A DNA stretch of 15,083 nucleotides from DASZMJ01 sp035551935 (GTDB lineage Bacteria > Planctomycetota > Planctomycetia > Isosphaerales > Isosphaeraceae): contig DASZMJ010000552.1 in the NCBI GenBank assembly GCA_035551935.1, forward strand, positions 1 through 15,083, in the 5' to 3' direction. Of the stretch, positions 13,455 to 15,083 are shown piece after piece. Numbering within the stretch: the first letter of the stretch is position 1; each line of letters begins with the position of its first letter. Both the position numbers and the translations under genes were made by a program. The notes beneath the pieces were generated by a model. It was not told the origin of the DNA and did not search any database. It saw only the letters and a list, made by a program, of their open reading frames with translations.

Positions 13455-13530
13455 TCTTCGTAGGGTCCGCCCTTGCGGACCTCTTCCGTTCCCCAATGGA
13501 AGAGGTCCGCAAGGGCGGACCCTACGAAGA
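13455..13530. repeat. Paired GTAG palindromes between convergent genes, likely two-way terminator
   Basis: The arms 13455-13490 and 13495-13530 are 36 bases each with one mismatch and a CCCC loop. They start TCTTCGTAGGGTCCGCCC. Each arm also folds alone as GGTCCGC, loop CCTT, GCGGACC. The plus-strand gene stops six bases before the left GTAG (13460-13463). The TAG of the right GTAG (13525-13522) is the stop of the minus-strand gene. It could end both transcripts, although no T-runs are present. Confidence 0.8.
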
Positions 13531-15039
13531 CCTCCCGAGGAGGGCCGCGACGAGCCCCTCCCATGTGTAAACGCTCGCCTCGGCCGCGACGGGCCAGCCG
13601 AGGCGAGCGGCGGCGGCGGTGGTGACGGGGCTGAGGCTGGCGAGCCGCACGGCGCGGCCGACTTGATGGCGGGCGTCGTCGGGCAACAGGGCGTGCAGGC
13701 GCTCGACGATCGCGGGGCTGGTGATCGTGATCCAGTCGACGGCGCCGGTTGTGATCCGTTCCACGACGTCGGCGGGCAACGAATCGGCGTCGGCGTTGCG
13801 GTAGACGGCGACCTGCTCGACGTCGGCGACCTTCTCCAGCTCGTCCTTCAACACCGCCCGGCCCCGGTCGGCGCGGGCGAGCAGGATACGCGTGCCGGCG
13901 GCCTGCGCGGCGAGGGCCTCGGCCAATGCCTCGGAGCGGTACGAGTCGGGCACGAGGTCCGCGCGGAGGCGGTAGCGCGCCAGGACTTCGGCCGTCGTCG
14001 GCCCGATCGCCGCCAGCTTCAGATGTCCCAGCGCACGCAAGTCGCGGCCGAGGGCCTCGAGCCGGTCGAGGAAGTGGCGCACGCCGTTGCCGGAGGTGAA
14101 GACGAGCCAATGATAGTCGTGAATGTGCTCAATTGCATGATCGACCGTCGAATGATCGTCCACGGGGCCGATCGTGACCGTCGGCGCAATCAGCACCTCG
14201 GCACCCAACTCTTCGAGGTCGGCGGCGGAGCGGTCGGCCTCGCCGACGGGGCGGGTCAGGACGATCCGGCGGCCGAAGAGGGGGAGTCCCTCGAACCATC
14301 GCAGGCCCTCCCGGCGCCGGACGACCTCGCCGACGACGAGCAAGGCCGGCGGTCCGAGCCCGAGCCGATCGACGCAACCGGCGAGGTCGTCGAGCGTGCC
14401 TTCGCAGACGCGCTGCGACGCCAACGTGCCGCACTGGACGAGCGCGGCGGGGGTCGCGGCGGGCTTGCCCTCGCGGACGAGCGTCCGGCAGATCGCCGCG
14501 AGGTGCCGCGTGCCCATGTAGACGACCAGGGTGCCGGGGAACCGCGCCAGGGCCGCCCAGTCGACCCTCGGGTTCGGCCCCTCGGGGTCGTCGTGGCCGG
14601 TGACGAACGCGACGGCCGAGGCCGACGCGCGGTGCGTGACCGGCACGCCCGCGTACGCCGTCGCGCCGACGCCCGCCGTCACCCCCGGCACGACCCGGAA
14701 GGCGACCCCCGCCGCCCTCAGGTGCTCCGCCTCCTCGCCCCCACGGCCGAAGACGAACGGGTCGCCCCCCTTCAGCCGTACCACGCGCCGACCGTTGCGC
14801 GCATGTTCCACCAAGAGGTTGTTGATGTCCTCCTGCGACGCCTTGCAACGCCCCGCCCGCTTGCCGACGTCGATCCGCGGCGCCCCACCCGGGGCGAGGT
14901 CGAGCAGGCGGGGATGGACGAGGTGATCGAAGACGACCACCTCGGCCTTCGCCAGCTCCTCGGCCCCTCGTCGCGTCAACAGCCCCGGGTCCCCAGGGCC
15001 CGCGCCGACCAGGACGACGATCCCGCGGCCTCCGTCCAT
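13522..15039 (-). CDS. cobA-hemD: Uroporphyrinogen-III C-methyltransferase / uroporphyrinogen-III synthase fusion
   Basis: This is a 505-residue bifunctional enzyme. The N-terminal half (about 6-245) is the SAM-dependent methyltransferase that makes precorrin-2 from uroporphyrinogen III. It has GAGPGDPGL (12-20), VVRLKGGDPFVFGRGGEE (86-103), VPGVTAGVGA (117-126), GVPVTHR (131-137) and VVYMGT (172-177). The C-terminal half (about 255-505) is HemD, which closes hydroxymethylbilane to uroporphyrinogen III. It has GRRIVLTRP (256-264), FTSGNGVRHF (314-323), AAIGPTTAEVL (343-353) and ITSPAIVERL (439-448). The two steps are consecutive and stand at the branch to siroheme and cobamides. Fusions of this order are known in several bacterial groups. 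ATG 15039 has no strong ribosome site. Other tetrapyrrole genes, if linked, lie beyond the right edge. The stop codon sits in a palindrome head. Confidence 0.95.
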   Translation of the reverse strand: MDGGRGIVVLVGAGPGDPGLLTRRGAEELAKAEVVVFDHLVHPRLLDLAPGGAPRIDVGKRAGRCKASQEDINNLLVEHARNGRRVVRLKGGDPFVFGRGGEEAEHLRAAGVAFRVVPGVTAGVGATAYAGVPVTHRASASAVAFVTGHDDPEGPNPRVDWAALARFPGTLVVYMGTRHLAAICRTLVREGKPAATPAALVQCGTLASQRVCEGTLDDLAGCVDRLGLGPPALLVVGEVVRRREGLRWFEGLPLFGRRIVLTRPVGEADRSAADLEELGAEVLIAPTVTIGPVDDHSTVDHAIEHIHDYHWLVFTSGNGVRHFLDRLEALGRDLRALGHLKLAAIGPTTAEVLARYRLRADLVPDSYRSEALAEALAAQAAGTRILLARADRGRAVLKDELEKVADVEQVAVYRNADADSLPADVVERITTGAVDWITITSPAIVERLHALLPDDARHQVGRAVRLASLSPVTTAAAARLGWPVAAEASVYTWEGLVAALLGRSS

Positions 15040-15083
15040 CGATGATTCCCAGGGAGAATCGTTACGGATCGCGGTCGGGGGGG

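Overview
The window is high-GC DNA that looks planctomycete, probably from the Isosphaera/Paludisphaera/Singulisphaera side. The reasons are the very high G+C at third codon positions, a giant membrane-anchored TPR protein, an M56 peptidase with no repressor gene next to it, and a small two-gene hypothetical pair that I recall from planctomycete genomes. The assignment rests on gene style and not on a marker gene.

Layout, left to right. 3-119 (+) is the tail of a gene entering from the left edge. 120-304 is intergenic and holds two repeats. 305-2097 (-) is a two-gene module: an OLD/AAA_21-type ATPase followed, with a GTGA start/stop overlap, by a DUF4276 gene that carries an in-frame amber stop at codon 110. 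2229-2728 (-) is a second two-gene cassette of small hypothetical proteins, also with a GTGA overlap. 2754-3045 is a dense repeat nest that includes a candidate 165-bp MITE with 15-bp inverted ends and an 11-bp direct flank. 3050-7642 (-) encodes a 1530-residue TPR protein. 8041-9291 (-) encodes an acyltransferase-3 family membrane enzyme. 9179-10636 (-) is an open frame for a membrane-anchored low-complexity protein with a doubtful 3' end. 10830-12209 (-) is an M56 (BlaR1/MecR1-like) metallopeptidase. 12395-13453 (+) is an unknown membrane-anchored protein. 13522-15039 (-) is a CobA-HemD fusion of the tetrapyrrole pathway.

The unifying signal is a set of short palindromes that start with GTAG, as REP sequences do. 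They sit immediately after stop codons of five genes and about 45 bp after a sixth. In two genes the TAG of the GTAG head is itself the stop codon. Some copies form paired, BIME-like structures.

The most biologically suggestive locus is the ATPase-DUF4276 pair. It looks like a mobile, lower-GC, defence-type module that has recently been inactivated, or is read through, at one codon. The remaining genes look like ordinary chromosomal genes with no obvious shared pathway.
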